From a virus, in IMG/VR virus record IMGVR_UViG_3300037852_000029, positions 1 to 43,145 of that record: a stretch of DNA of 43,145 nucleotides. One strand, 5' to 3'. Under the pieces are notes generated by a model that did no database searches, was not told the DNA's origin, and saw only the letters and a program-made list of their open reading frames with translations. The position numbers and the translations under genes were made by a program. Shown here piece after piece: positions 20,234 to 28,463 of the stretch; position 1 is the stretch's first letter; every line of letters begins with the position of its first letter.

Positions 20234-22485
20234 TGGCGACGCAGCCTCCATTTGAAGTTGAGATTGATGATGGAGAGCCTTCCATCCGCCCTGTCACGGA
20301 CGATAGTGGAAACGTGATCGAACTCCGGCACTCAGACGGATCGATCACTGTCTCGCTCAGCGATCAGCCCCTAGAGCGGGCCAGCAACGATAATCCGATC
20401 AACTGGTTCGACAATCTCGCCGAGAAAATCCCCGAGACCGAACTGTCGTCGATCGCGAATGACCTCATTCGTGGCATTGAGGACGACATTCAGAGCCGCA
20501 CTGAATGGGTCGATTCACGTGCTCAAGGAATGAGATTGCTCGGCCTCAAGCTGGAACTACCTGGCCTACAGGGGGAGACAGATGGCGCACCGATTGAGGG
20601 GATGTCCAAGGTTCGTCATCCTCTGCTACTTGAGGCCGTTCTACGCTTTCAAGCCAATGCGCGCTCCGAACTTCTCCCCACCGATGGTCCGATCAAAATC
20701 CGTAACGACGACAACAACGCGACGCTGCAGGAAGACCAGCTTGCCAATGCGCTTGAGCGGGATCTCAATCACTACCTGACCAGCACGGCGAGCGAATATT
20801 ACCCCGATACCGATCGCATGCTCCTCATGCTGGGCTTTGGGGGCACGGCGTTCAAAAAGGTCTATTTCTGCCCGCTACGGTCAAGGCCTGTCTCTGAGAC
20901 GGTCGACGCCAACGACCTGATCGTCAACAATGAGGCAACCGACCTCGCCAACGCCAAGCGGATCACGCATCGGATCATGATGCGGCCGTCTGTCGTGAGA
21001 CGGATGCAGATCCTTGATGTCTATCGGGACGTGATGCTGGGCGATCCGCTCGCGCCCCAAAGCGATGCGGTGCAGGACGAGAAGAAGGCTCAACAGGGCC
21101 TCGCTTCGGTATCGATGAACCCGACCGATCGGGACCGCGAGATTTACGAATGCTATTGCGAACTCGACATTCCGGGTTTCGAGCACAAATATAAGGGAAA
21201 GATCAGCGGCCTGTCGGTTCCCTATCGGGTGACGATCGATGTCTCGTCGAAACAGATCCTCTCGATTGTCCGGAACTACAACGAGGACAGCAAAGAGCTT
21301 CCGATTGCCCGGAAGTGGTTCGTCAAGTTCACCTTCGTTCCAGGTTTCGGCTTTTACGATATCGGGCTCCTCCACATTCTTGGCAACACGACCAATGCGG
21401 TAACGGCGGCTTGGCGGGAATTGCTGGACAGTGGCATGTATGCCAACTTCCCCGGCTTCCTCGTGGCGAAGGCGGCATCGCGGCAGAATACCAGCATCTT
21501 TCGCGTTCCTCCGGGTGGTGGCGCGCAGATCGAAACCAACGGCATGCCGATCAATCAAGCGGTTATGCCACTGCCGTATAATGCACAGGCAATGGCACCG
21601 CTGATGCAGTTGGTCGAGAACATGGCCGAGACAGGCCAGAGGATCGGCGGAACCAGCGAATTACAGGTGGGCGAAGGTCGGGCAGACGCTCCGGTAGGCA
21701 CAACCTTGGCGATGATCGATCAGGCTGTGAAGGTGCTGAATTCGGTGCACAAGCGCATGCATGCGGCACAGGCCGAAGAGTTCCGGCTGTTGACCGGCAT
21801 CTTCTCCGAGCATCCCGAGAGTTTTTGGGAGCGCAATTCCAAGCCGACGACACAGTGGGATCAGGAGACGTTCCTCAAGGCATTGGACGATTACGACCTG
21901 ACCCCACAGGCTGACCCGAACACCGCCAGCCACACCCAGCGCGTGATGAAGATCATGGGGCTCAAGCAGTTACAGCAAGGCAATCCTGAGCTGTATGACC
22001 CGCTCGCGGTCGACACGGCGGCACTTCAAGCGTTGGGATGGAGCAACCCGCAGCAGTTCTTCGTCCCGCAGAACACGCCGAAGCCGCCACCTCCTGAAGT
22101 CATGAAGGATATGGCAGCGGCGCAAACGGCGGGTAAGACGGCGGATGCTCGCATGCTGGACGCTCAATCGCGGATGGCCGAAACACAGGCCAAGATCAAG
22201 GATGGGTTCTTCTCCAAGGGCGGAGACAAGGGGCCGACATCGACGGACGAAATCCAGGCTCATGCTGATCTTCTCGACGCTGAAACCAACAGAGCAAAGT
22301 TGGGGCTCGAAACGCATCAGTCGCATGTCGAAGATGCCAATCGTGATCTCGATCGGCAGAGCGAAGAGCGCAAGGCGGCGATGGAAGTGATCAAGGAAGT
22401 GATCGCGCATCCGGAGGGCCTTGGTGTTGCAGGTCCGATCGTTAAGCCGCTAGAAAAGACGATTACCGATAAGGACACAAAATGA
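20233..22485 (+). CDS. Portal protein
   Basis: A 750-residue head-to-tail connector of the large podovirus type, forming the dodecameric ring through which DNA is packaged and ejected. Recognisable features are the MSKVRHPLLLEAVLRFQANA segment (about residues 119-150), LGFGGTAFKKVYFCPLRSRP, the PGFGFYDIGLLHILGNTTNA region, and the long helical stem. The last 130 residues are strongly helical and charged, rich in Gln, Glu and Ala, as in portal C-terminal barrels. It follows the terminase block directly. Family identity is from motif and length by eye. Confidence 0.85.
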   Translation: MATQPPFEVEIDDGEPSIRPVTDDSGNVIELRHSDGSITVSLSDQPLERASNDNPINWFDNLAEKIPETELSSIANDLIRGIEDDIQSRTEWVDSRAQGMRLLGLKLELPGLQGETDGAPIEGMSKVRHPLLLEAVLRFQANARSELLPTDGPIKIRNDDNNATLQEDQLANALERDLNHYLTSTASEYYPDTDRMLLMLGFGGTAFKKVYFCPLRSRPVSETVDANDLIVNNEATDLANAKRITHRIMMRPSVVRRMQILDVYRDVMLGDPLAPQSDAVQDEKKAQQGLASVSMNPTDRDREIYECYCELDIPGFEHKYKGKISGLSVPYRVTIDVSSKQILSIVRNYNEDSKELPIARKWFVKFTFVPGFGFYDIGLLHILGNTTNAVTAAWRELLDSGMYANFPGFLVAKAASRQNTSIFRVPPGGGAQIETNGMPINQAVMPLPYNAQAMAPLMQLVENMAETGQRIGGTSELQVGEGRADAPVGTTLAMIDQAVKVLNSVHKRMHAAQAEEFRLLTGIFSEHPESFWERNSKPTTQWDQETFLKALDDYDLTPQADPNTASHTQRVMKIMGLKQLQQGNPELYDPLAVDTAALQALGWSNPQQFFVPQNTPKPPPPEVMKDMAAAQTAGKTADARMLDAQSRMAETQAKIKDGFFSKGGDKGPTSTDEIQAHADLLDAETNRAKLGLETHQSHVEDANRDLDRQSEERKAAMEVIKEVIAHPEGLGVAGPIVKPLEKTITDKDTK

Positions 22486-22700
22486 CCGATGAGAAGACTG
22501 GTTACAAAATAACCATCACCATCACAGATCCTGAAAACAAAGAGTTCTGCGCTCTAGGCGGATACGCGTTGGACGGCAGCGCTGACGAAATCAGGCATAC
22601 CCTTTTCGTGATGACACACGCGATAACTCAGAGCATAGAAAATGCCGGGCGATCCGCTATTTTTCTGAAAACGGTTCTTACTGGCACCAAGACTATCTGA
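22482..22700 (+). CDS. Small hypothetical protein (72 aa)
   Basis: MTDEKTGYKITITITDPENK has clear strand periodicity, followed by helix (ADEIRHTLFVMTHAITQSIE) and a final strand. ATGA overlap with the portal. Small alpha/beta protein of unknown role. Confidence 0.55.
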   Translation: MTDEKTGYKITITITDPENKEFCALGGYALDGSADEIRHTLFVMTHAITQSIENAGRSAIFLKTVLTGTKTI

Positions 22701-22701
22701 A

Positions 22702-22875
22702 ATGACCGATGAGTTCCCTCGCTGGCTGGGCATGATCCTCACTATCGCCGGAATGGCGCCCGCTATTGGCGTGAGCCTATATTTTGCGGTTCTGGCGATG
22801 CGAGGTGAGATTGTATTCATGCCGCCGATGACCGCTAGTGAAGGCAGAGGCCGAACGCCTGAACAAGGCGGTTGA
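22702..22875 (+). CDS. Small membrane protein (57 aa)
   Basis: MTDEFPRWLGMILTIAGMAP and AIGVSLYFAVLAMRG form one or two short hydrophobic helices; the tail is polar and Gly-rich. Starts one base after the previous stop. It could be a small virion or host-envelope protein; not recognised as a holin. Confidence 0.5.
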   Translation: MTDEFPRWLGMILTIAGMAPAIGVSLYFAVLAMRGEIVFMPPMTASEGRGRTPEQGG

Positions 22876-22947
22876 TCCAGCCCTGACCGGATGATTGCAG
22901 TGCCTACCTCTTTAGAGTAAGTAATCACATCTCTTTGGAGGGTTGCA

Positions 22948-24027
22948 ATGTCGGAACTTTCGCGAACCGCTCGCCGAAACATGCGTGAAAAGGCGCGCAA
23001 GCTCGTAGGAAGCGAGGTCGGAAAGGTCGATGCGTCCGACTATGGCCCCGAAGAAGTGCTGGATGCCGATGTAAAGACCGGCCTTCGTCCTCTGTCCCGC
23101 CGCCAGTATCGCAAGGGCGGTAAGGTGATGGGTGTCGATGGCAAGGAAGCCAAGCACCACGCGGGTAGGAAGCCGCGCAAATCCGGTGGTGGCATCGGTA
23201 CGGAATTCGTCAACCGCGACGTTCGGGAAGCGAATGAGAAGCGCGACGGCACCAAGCATGTCGGCGGCTTCAAGAAGGGCGGACGCGCAAAGCGTGACGT
23301 GGGCGGTGAAGTTCCTTCCACCCGCTTCAACTTCACGCCGACCGAAAGCCGCATGGACAAGGCTGCTGGTCTCAAGACTGGCGGTGCTGCCCATGGTGAT
23401 GAGAAGGAAGATCGCGCGCTCATCAAGAAGATGGTAAAGGCCAAGGATCTGACGGGCCGCAAGGATGGCGGCTCGCTCGACGGCGAGATGCAGGGCACCC
23501 GTCCGACTGGTGGACGCCTCGCCCGCAAGGATGGTGGCGGAAACTGGATCGCCGAAGCCACGAAGAACAAGGGCGCTCTCCATCGCGAACTTGGCGTCAA
23601 GGAAGGTGAGAAGATCCCGGCGAAGAAACTCGCCAAGGCCGAGCACAGCAAGAATCCGCTGGAGCGCAAGCGGGCCAATCTCGCGGAGACGCTGAAGGGT
23701 CTGCACCGCGCCACGGGCGGACGTACCGGCAAGGGCAAGACCGACATCAACATCATTATCGGCACGGGCTCGAAGCCCGATGGCATGCAGCCTCCTCTAG
23801 GTGCTGCGCCGACTGGCCCCAACGCACAGATGCCGGGGACACCCGTTCCGGTCCCGATGCCGCCCGCTGGTGGTCCGGGTCTGGGTTCCGCTCCGGGCAT
23901 GCCGCCTGTCCCTCCGCCGATGCAACGCAAGCGTGGTGGCCGAGCCTATCCGATGGATGCCGGTGCTGGTTCTGGAGAAGGTCGGCTTGAGAAGTTTGGA
24001 TGGTATGGGCGTTCACAGGAAAAATAA
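22948..24027 (+). CDS. Basic KxGG-motif protein of the head module (359 aa)
   Basis: Highly basic and low in complexity, with recurring Lys/Arg-x-Gly-Gly motifs: RKGGKV, KKGGRA, KTGGAA, RKDGGS, RKDGGG, RKRGGR, spaced over most of its length. The last 90 residues are Pro/Gly-rich (PVPVPMPPAGGPGLGSAPGM). There is no HK97-type fold pattern, so it is not the major capsid protein. Similar motif-rich proteins occur in head regions of other alphaproteobacterial and marine phages and may bind DNA or act in assembly. TTGGAGGG precedes the ATG. The upstream gap contains an ACCTC...GAG hairpin-like sequence and a possible promoter (TTGCAG at 22895-22900). Confidence 0.6.
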   Translation: MSELSRTARRNMREKARKLVGSEVGKVDASDYGPEEVLDADVKTGLRPLSRRQYRKGGKVMGVDGKEAKHHAGRKPRKSGGGIGTEFVNRDVREANEKRDGTKHVGGFKKGGRAKRDVGGEVPSTRFNFTPTESRMDKAAGLKTGGAAHGDEKEDRALIKKMVKAKDLTGRKDGGSLDGEMQGTRPTGGRLARKDGGGNWIAEATKNKGALHRELGVKEGEKIPAKKLAKAEHSKNPLERKRANLAETLKGLHRATGGRTGKGKTDINIIIGTGSKPDGMQPPLGAAPTGPNAQMPGTPVPVPMPPAGGPGLGSAPGMPPVPPPMQRKRGGRAYPMDAGAGSGEGRLEKFGWYGRSQEK

Positions 24028-24029
24028 GC

Positions 24030-24383
24030 ATGACTGAGGATGAAAAGAGAGAATTGCGCCTAGAGGACATAAAGCGGTTATGGGAGGCAATTTCTCAAGA
24101 ATGGCTTGATAGGAAACTCAAGGATGGAACCGAGAAATGGTCTGGTCTGTCCATTCGTCCTGTGAAGCTTGGTGACGATAGATCCAAGCATCCCATGTCC
24201 CAGTATGGTGTGGAAATTATCGTAGAAAACGTCGATGGGACTGAATTTTGTGACTGCATATCGTTTGCGACGATGCATCACATTATGATGGGCGTCATTC
24301 CGTGGGTCACGTTTAGCCACGAGTCTTCCATAGGACAAGCGTGGGGAAGTTTGATCGGCAAGGTAAACTGGACTGATGCTTGA
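24030..24383 (+). CDS. Hypothetical protein (117 aa)
   Basis: Charged N-terminal helix (EDEKRELRLEDIKRLWEAIS), then a beta-rich half (KWSGLSIRPVKLGD, YGVEIIVENVDGTEFCDCIS) and a C-terminal helix/strand region. Starts two bases after the KxGG gene. No family recognised; possibly a head accessory protein. Confidence 0.55.
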   Translation: MTEDEKRELRLEDIKRLWEAISQEWLDRKLKDGTEKWSGLSIRPVKLGDDRSKHPMSQYGVEIIVENVDGTEFCDCISFATMHHIMMGVIPWVTFSHESSIGQAWGSLIGKVNWTDA

Positions 24384-24564
24384 ACGCTACGAACAGGCTC
24401 TCCGCAAGATCATAGACGAGGAGATCGAACGCGAGAAAGACGGACTGGCGACGGGGGCAGCGGTTGATTACGCTGATTACCGTCGCCGGGTTGGCAATCT
24501 GGAAGCTCTGGCCAAGGTTCTGGATTTCATGGATATGGCTAGAACAGATACGTTCAAAGACTGA
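24376..24564 (+). CDS. Small helical hypothetical protein (62 aa)
   Basis: One long charged helix (EQALRKIIDEEIEREKDGLA), then DYADYRRRVGNLEALAKVLD. The YADYRRRVGNLEAL phrase is seen in small phage proteins next to head genes. Overlaps the upstream gene by eight bases. Unknown role. Confidence 0.6.
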   Translation: MLERYEQALRKIIDEEIEREKDGLATGAAVDYADYRRRVGNLEALAKVLDFMDMARTDTFKD

Positions 24565-24578
24565 CAGGAGACTTACGT

Positions 24579-25304
24579 TTGGTTAGCATAGTGCCGCCTC
24601 GCTTTTACGTGTACGAACACATCCGCACTGATACGGGCGAAGTGTTCTACGTTGGCAAGGGCATGGGCTATCGGGCTTGGGATAAGATCGGAAGAAATCG
24701 GTATCACAAACGCATTCAGGAAAAGCTAAGGCGCACTGGATATCACTTCGACGTTCATATTATTTTTGATGACCTAACCGAGAATTTTGCCCATAGGTTT
24801 GAAATCGAGAGAATACGCTGGTGGAAGTCCATGGGCCTCTGCCGTCCCAATATCGCACTAGGTGGACAAGGTTCCACCGGGATGAAACACACAGAAGAGA
24901 CTAAGGCTATCCTCAGAGAGAGGAGTAGTGGCCGTGTTGCATCACCAGAGACAAGAGCCGCTATCAGCAGATCCAATCGCGGGAAAAATACAGCTCCAAA
25001 ATCGGAAGCTCACAAGGAAAAACTGAGCAATGCCCTCAAGGGTAGGCCGGTTGGTCCACCGTCAGAAACCCATAGGAGGAGAATTAGTGAGGCCCTTACT
25101 GGCCATCCTTCTTATAAGGCTACGAGAACTGGAAAATTCGGTAAGCGCATAGTCTGCTTGACGGATGGGCGGGAGTGGCCAAATGCTAGAACGGCTGCTG
25201 CCCATTATGGTATTGGCCATCGTCTAATATCGCTTGTCCTCACTGGCCACAGAAAGAGAACTGGCGGAATGGAATTTAAATTTCTATCAAAGATGGAGGA
25301 ATAG
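24579..25304 (+). CDS. GIY-YIG homing endonuclease, TTG start
   Basis: The N-terminal GIY-YIG nuclease domain shows YVYEHIRTDTGEVFYVGKG (residues 10-28), the conserved Arg in GYRAW and Glu in EIERIRWW. It is followed by NUMOD3-like repeats (HTEETKAILRERSSGR, SPETRAAISRSNRG, EAHKEKLSNALKGR, ETHRRRISEALTGH) and a C-terminal NUMOD1/IENR1-like element (RIVCLTDGREWPNARTAAAH). This is a free-standing, complete homing endonuclease that spreads by cutting related phages. AGGAG lies eight bases before the TTG at 24579. It sits between head-module genes without disrupting either and has more A+T than its neighbours. Confidence 0.9.
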   Translation: MVSIVPPRFYVYEHIRTDTGEVFYVGKGMGYRAWDKIGRNRYHKRIQEKLRRTGYHFDVHIIFDDLTENFAHRFEIERIRWWKSMGLCRPNIALGGQGSTGMKHTEETKAILRERSSGRVASPETRAAISRSNRGKNTAPKSEAHKEKLSNALKGRPVGPPSETHRRRISEALTGHPSYKATRTGKFGKRIVCLTDGREWPNARTAAAHYGIGHRLISLVLTGHRKRTGGMEFKFLSKMEE

Positions 25305-25310
25305 AAAAAT

Positions 25311-25718
25311 ATGCCGCACCTAATTATGGATCATGAGGTTCCGCCTGCCGAAGATATCTTCAACAGGCTCGGAGATATCTCAGAAATGGAGGCGTTCCAT
25401 AACAACGTTATCGTTGCCGTTTATCAGCGCCCTGAAAAAACCAAGAGCGGCATTTATCTAACGGATCGCAACAGAGATGAGGATAAATATCAATCGAAGT
25501 GCGGGCTCGTTATCAAGATGGGACCGCGATCGTTTAACGATGATAGCGGCGCATGGCAGTGGCCTTCGGTCAGCATCGGAGATTGGGTGTATTTTCGTCC
25601 GTCTGATGGATGGGATATGTCCATTCGCGGAAAGGACAGGAAAGACCCAGTTCTTTGCCGTCGCCTCAAGGACACCTCGATCGAGGGCAAGGTTTCCGAT
25701 CCCGATACGATTTGGTGA
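25311..25718 (+). CDS. GroES-like co-chaperonin
   Basis: Residues 30-100 follow the Cpn10 pattern: NNVIVAVYQRPEKTKSGIYL, a polar mobile-loop-like stretch (RNRDEDKYQS), then CGLVIKMGPRSF and ISIGDWVYFRPSDGWDMS. In GroES the equivalent IVL contact to GroEL is here represented by the GIYL segment. As T4 gp31 shows, phage co-chaperonins replace GroES to fold the major capsid protein, and its place in the head module fits that role. The N-terminal 25 residues and the C-terminal tail (KDTSIEGKVSDPDTIW) are additions. No capsid gene is recognised close by. Confidence 0.75.
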   Translation: MPHLIMDHEVPPAEDIFNRLGDISEMEAFHNNVIVAVYQRPEKTKSGIYLTDRNRDEDKYQSKCGLVIKMGPRSFNDDSGAWQWPSVSIGDWVYFRPSDGWDMSIRGKDRKDPVLCRRLKDTSIEGKVSDPDTIW

Positions 25719-25728
25719 GGATTGACCA

Positions 25729-25992
25729 ATGACAGACGATCAGATCAAATACATGGTGGACCGCTTCCTTGCATGGCGGCTTCCTGAGAACTTCCGGCCA
25801 GACGCCGGCATCAGCTTCAAGGCTGAATACAACGACAGTCCCGCCGCGATGGCAACCTTGGGCATCGACAAGCCGATGCGCCATGAGCCGACAGGGACCA
25901 ACCTGTTCGACGCCACGCAGGCCGAAGCAATGCTGCGCCATCTCGTAGATGGAATGCCGAATTGCACTTACGAAGGACATACAGATGGCTAA
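25729..25992 (+). CDS. Hypothetical protein common in phages (87 aa)
   Basis: MTDDQIKYMVDRFLAWRLPE, NFRPDAGISFKAEYND and a C-terminal TQAEAMLRHLVDGMP helix. The MVDRFLxWRLPxNFxPDxGI phrase is shared by many phage proteins of unknown function, so it is a real gene. Overlaps the next gene by eight bases. Confidence 0.65.
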   Translation: MTDDQIKYMVDRFLAWRLPENFRPDAGISFKAEYNDSPAAMATLGIDKPMRHEPTGTNLFDATQAEAMLRHLVDGMPNCTYEGHTDG

Positions 25993-26188
25993 GGCGATCA
26001 TCAAAATAACAGATCAGGATGAAGATGGGACTCTCTGGGGGTTCGTGAAATCCGAGGATACCCCCATTGAAGACGGTTACTCTGTTTGGGGAAAAACTTT
26101 TGAACTATTCAAGGAAGATGCTCGGAGAGTGGCTGGAGAGCTAAACTTGGATATGCCTGATGATATAACGGCTTGGGCAGGGAAATAA
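25985..26188 (+). CDS. Small hypothetical protein (67 aa)
   Basis: MAKAIIKITDQDEDGTLWGF followed by EDGYSVWGKTFELFKEDARR and an acidic C-terminus. It has strand-strand-helix character. The ATG at 25985 lies within the end of the previous gene. No family recognised. Confidence 0.55.
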   Translation: MAKAIIKITDQDEDGTLWGFVKSEDTPIEDGYSVWGKTFELFKEDARRVAGELNLDMPDDITAWAGK

Positions 26189-26191
26189 CAA

Positions 26192-27076
26192 ATGATCGAA
26201 GAAAGCAAAGAGTTGGAAGTTGAACTTCCCGAGGTCGAAAAAACCGAAGGCGATCCGGTCATCGAGACGGTCAAGAAGGCCGACGCAGTTGACGAGGGTA
26301 TCGATGATCTGAAGCGCCAGCTTGAGGCGGAGAAGGCCGAGCGCCTTGCCGCCGAAAGCCGGGCGCGTCAGGCAGCGCAGACGGCTAACGAGGCCTCCGA
26401 GCGGGCTCATCGGGCGACGACGGAGGCGCGCGACAGCAACCTCAATCTCGTGACTGGGGCAATTGAGCAACTCAAGGCCACGCAGGATCTGCTTGAGGAG
26501 CGCTATGCCGACGCTGCCGCTGCCGGCGATCACCGAGCCATGGCGAAGATCACGCGCGAGTTTTCGGACAACGGCGCCAAGCTTTCGCAGCTTGAGCTGG
26601 GCAAGCAGGAGATGGAGCGCGCTCCCAAGGATGAGCCTCGACGTCAGGAGATCGATCCGGTCGAGCAGATCGCCGCTTCCGCCGAAGCGAGTGGTTCGCC
26701 CCGTTCGGCCCGGTGGATTCGCGAGCATCCCGAATATGTCCGTGATCCCAATCTCAACCGCAAGATGCTGGCAGCCCACAATCTCGCGGTAGCGGATGGG
26801 ATCAAGCCCGACACCGACGAATATTTCGATGCGGTGGAGACGACGCTGCGCCTTCGGAGTGATGAGGGTGGAACTGTAGTGGATACCACGCCCAAGCCTC
26901 GCCAGTCGGCACCCCCTGCGGCTCCCTCGTCGCGTGCGGCTGGGACAAACGGAGGCACCAATCCCAATCGCGTACGTCTGACCTCAGATGAAGTCGAGAT
27001 GGCCGAGATGATGGGCCTCACCCCGCAGGAATATGCCAAGCACAAGATGGACATTCAGAAAGAACGTCGTCATTGA
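26192..27076 (+). CDS. Putative scaffolding protein (294 aa)
   Basis: Acidic N-terminus (ESKELEVELPEVEKTEGDPV), then a long coiled coil rich in Ala, Glu, Arg and Gln (about residues 35-145), a short helical domain (ARWIREHPEYVRDPNLNRKM) and a disordered Ser/Pro/Ala linker. The C-terminal helix (SDEVEMAEMMGLTPQEYAKH and on) ends in basic residues, as required to bind the capsid protein. This is the normal build of podovirus scaffolds, placed before the capsid gene in relatives. Here the gene that follows is a 180-residue unknown protein. Confidence 0.65.
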   Translation: MIEESKELEVELPEVEKTEGDPVIETVKKADAVDEGIDDLKRQLEAEKAERLAAESRARQAAQTANEASERAHRATTEARDSNLNLVTGAIEQLKATQDLLEERYADAAAAGDHRAMAKITREFSDNGAKLSQLELGKQEMERAPKDEPRRQEIDPVEQIAASAEASGSPRSARWIREHPEYVRDPNLNRKMLAAHNLAVADGIKPDTDEYFDAVETTLRLRSDEGGTVVDTTPKPRQSAPPAAPSSRAAGTNGGTNPNRVRLTSDEVEMAEMMGLTPQEYAKHKMDIQKERRH

Positions 27077-27090
27077 ACGGAGACATCAAC

Positions 27091-27633
27091 ATGAATGACA
27101 TTCCCGCCCGTCGTGGCCGTCCGCCGATGGCCCGTGACACCGAAGACACCCGCCCGGCGATGCGTGAGGACGATCCCCGCGCCCGTGCCGCCAAGCGCGC
27201 CGCCGAACTGCGCGACAATCGTGATGAGAGCTATGACGGAGCCGATGAATATTACATCGATCCGTCGATCATCCCTGATGGCTGGTCGTACGAGTGGAAA
27301 ACCCGCTTCGTCATGAACCAGGAACAGTCGTCGCACATGCTCGCCCTTCGGCGTGGTGGCTGGGAGGAAGTCCCGACCGCGCGTCATCCGGAAATGATGC
27401 CACTTGGCAGCACGGACGCGTTCATCATGCGCAAGGGCATGGTGCTGATGGAACGCCCGATGGAGATCACCGAGGACGCTCGGCTGCGGGACAAGCGGAA
27501 CGCACGTCAGCAGGTGCAGGGCAAGGAAGACCAGCTGAATTCGGTCGATCCGGGCCAGTTCGAGCGCCGCAACAAGACGGAATCGCTGGTCAAGGTCAAG
27601 AAGTCCTACGAGGCCGTGCCGATCCCTGATTGA
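27091..27633 (+). CDS. Head-region hypothetical protein (180 aa)
   Basis: N-terminal charged region (RRGRPPMARDTEDTRPAMRE), then a compact domain (YYIDPSIIPDGWSYEWKTRF, HMLALRRGGWEEVPTARHPE, IMRKGMVLMERPMEITEDAR) and a helical tail. It resembles proteins found beside capsid genes in related phages, but it is too short and not of HK97 character to be the capsid itself. GGAG lies eight bases before the ATG at 27091; an in-frame TTG at 27073 overlaps the scaffold gene. A terminator follows. Confidence 0.6.
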   Translation: MNDIPARRGRPPMARDTEDTRPAMREDDPRARAAKRAAELRDNRDESYDGADEYYIDPSIIPDGWSYEWKTRFVMNQEQSSHMLALRRGGWEEVPTARHPEMMPLGSTDAFIMRKGMVLMERPMEITEDARLRDKRNARQQVQGKEDQLNSVDPGQFERRNKTESLVKVKKSYEAVPIPD

Positions 27634-27635
27634 CA

Positions 27636-27654
27636 TGACCTCCCATAGAGGTCA
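27636..27654 (+). other. Short perfect hairpin after the head gene
   Basis: TGACCTC (27636-27642) pairs with GAGGTCA (27648-27654) around a five-base loop, three bases after the stop codon. No T run follows, so termination is doubtful. It resembles the ACCTC...GAGGT element at 13754-13767. It could be an RNA-processing or 3'-end stabilising hairpin. Confidence 0.45.
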
Positions 27655-27687
27655 GATTACGCTTCTCCTTGATGCACTCCCCCTGAG

Positions 27688-27722
27688 CGCTCCAGTCTCC
27701 CCCGGACTGGGGCGTTCTTCTT
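27688..27722 (+). terminator. Strong intrinsic terminator of the head module
   Basis: CGCTCCAGTC (27688-27697) pairs with GACTGGGGCG (27705-27714) with one G-T wobble and a seven-base loop, followed by TTCTTCTTG. This is the best terminator in the window and is followed at once by a promoter, separating head and tail transcription. Confidence 0.8.
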
Positions 27723-27749
27723 GTCAGGAAGCGTCCATAATGCGATAAG
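27721..27749 (+). promoter_or_regulatory. Promoter for the tail/virion genes
   Basis: TTGTCA (27721-27726) and GATAAG (27744-27749) with 17 bases between, starting at the last bases of the terminator. It would start transcription near 27757, about 14 bases before the first tail gene, whose ribosome binding site is ATTGGAGG. Confidence 0.55.
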
Positions 27750-27770
27750 AGAGCAAATTGGAGGCCACAA

Positions 27771-28463
27771 GTGACGACTAGCAGTGGTGTGACGATCTTT
27801 AATCCATCACTCGGAGAGCTGGTGATCTATGCTTTCCAGTTGATCGGCATACGCCCTACTGAAATCCTCCAAGAGCACATGCAGAGCGCCCGCATGGCGG
27901 CGAACCTTCTTCTGTCGCGGCTCAATGTCGACACACCAAATCTATGGAAAGTCTCATTATTCTCGCAGCCCCTGACGGCTGGCGTGTCGACATATTCATA
28001 TGATCCGACGATTATAACCGTTCTCGATGCCTATATTTCTGTCGTAGGAACGGATGGAACGGCAATCGATCGCATCATCCTTCCCATCACACGTAGCGAA
28101 TATGCCTCATATCCGAACAAGACGCAGCAAGGCCCTGTGACGGTCTTTTGGGCGGATAGGCTCATCAATCCCACGATCACGCTTTGGCCGGTTCCTGACA
28201 CGACACAAACATTCCTGAAATATTATTTCGTCAGCCAGATTGAAGACGCCGTGCTCTCCAACGGCACGGGAATGGATCTGCCGAACTATTATCTTGAGCC
28301 CTTCGCGTTGGGATTGTCGGCACGATTGGCCATGATTTGGGCTCCGGATAAGGCAACCGCGCTTGATGCAGCATTCGAGCGTTCTTACGCACTAGCCAAA
28401 TCTCAGAACACCGAAGCGGGTGATATTTACGTGTCTCCGATGCTAAATTCTTATTTTAGATAA
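27771..28463 (+). CDS. Head-to-tail adaptor-like protein (230 aa), GTG start
   Basis: Helical start (FNPSLGELVIYAFQLIGIRP, EHMQSARMAANLLLSRLNVD), central beta region (SQPLTAGVSTYSYDPTIITV), a WADRLINPTITLWPVPD segment and a C-terminal helix (DKATALDAAFERSYALAKSQ). This is the pattern of podovirus adaptor/tail tubular A (P22 gp4/T7 gp11-like) proteins, which attach the tail to the portal. GGAGG lies seven bases before the GTG at 27771, and the promoter 27721-27749 directly precedes it. Confidence 0.65.
   Translation: MTTSSGVTIFNPSLGELVIYAFQLIGIRPTEILQEHMQSARMAANLLLSRLNVDTPNLWKVSLFSQPLTAGVSTYSYDPTIITVLDAYISVVGTDGTAIDRIILPITRSEYASYPNKTQQGPVTVFWADRLINPTITLWPVPDTTQTFLKYYFVSQIEDAVLSNGTGMDLPNYYLEPFALGLSARLAMIWAPDKATALDAAFERSYALAKSQNTEAGDIYVSPMLNSYFR

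Noticed and set aside
23040-23930. A 296-codon minus-strand frame
   Set aside because: It mirrors the Pro/Gly-rich KxGG gene and has a biased low-complexity composition expected of an antisense shadow.
22948-24027. Major capsid protein
   Set aside because: Right size, but highly basic, low in complexity with KxGG repeats and a Pro/Gly tail, unlike any HK97-fold capsid.
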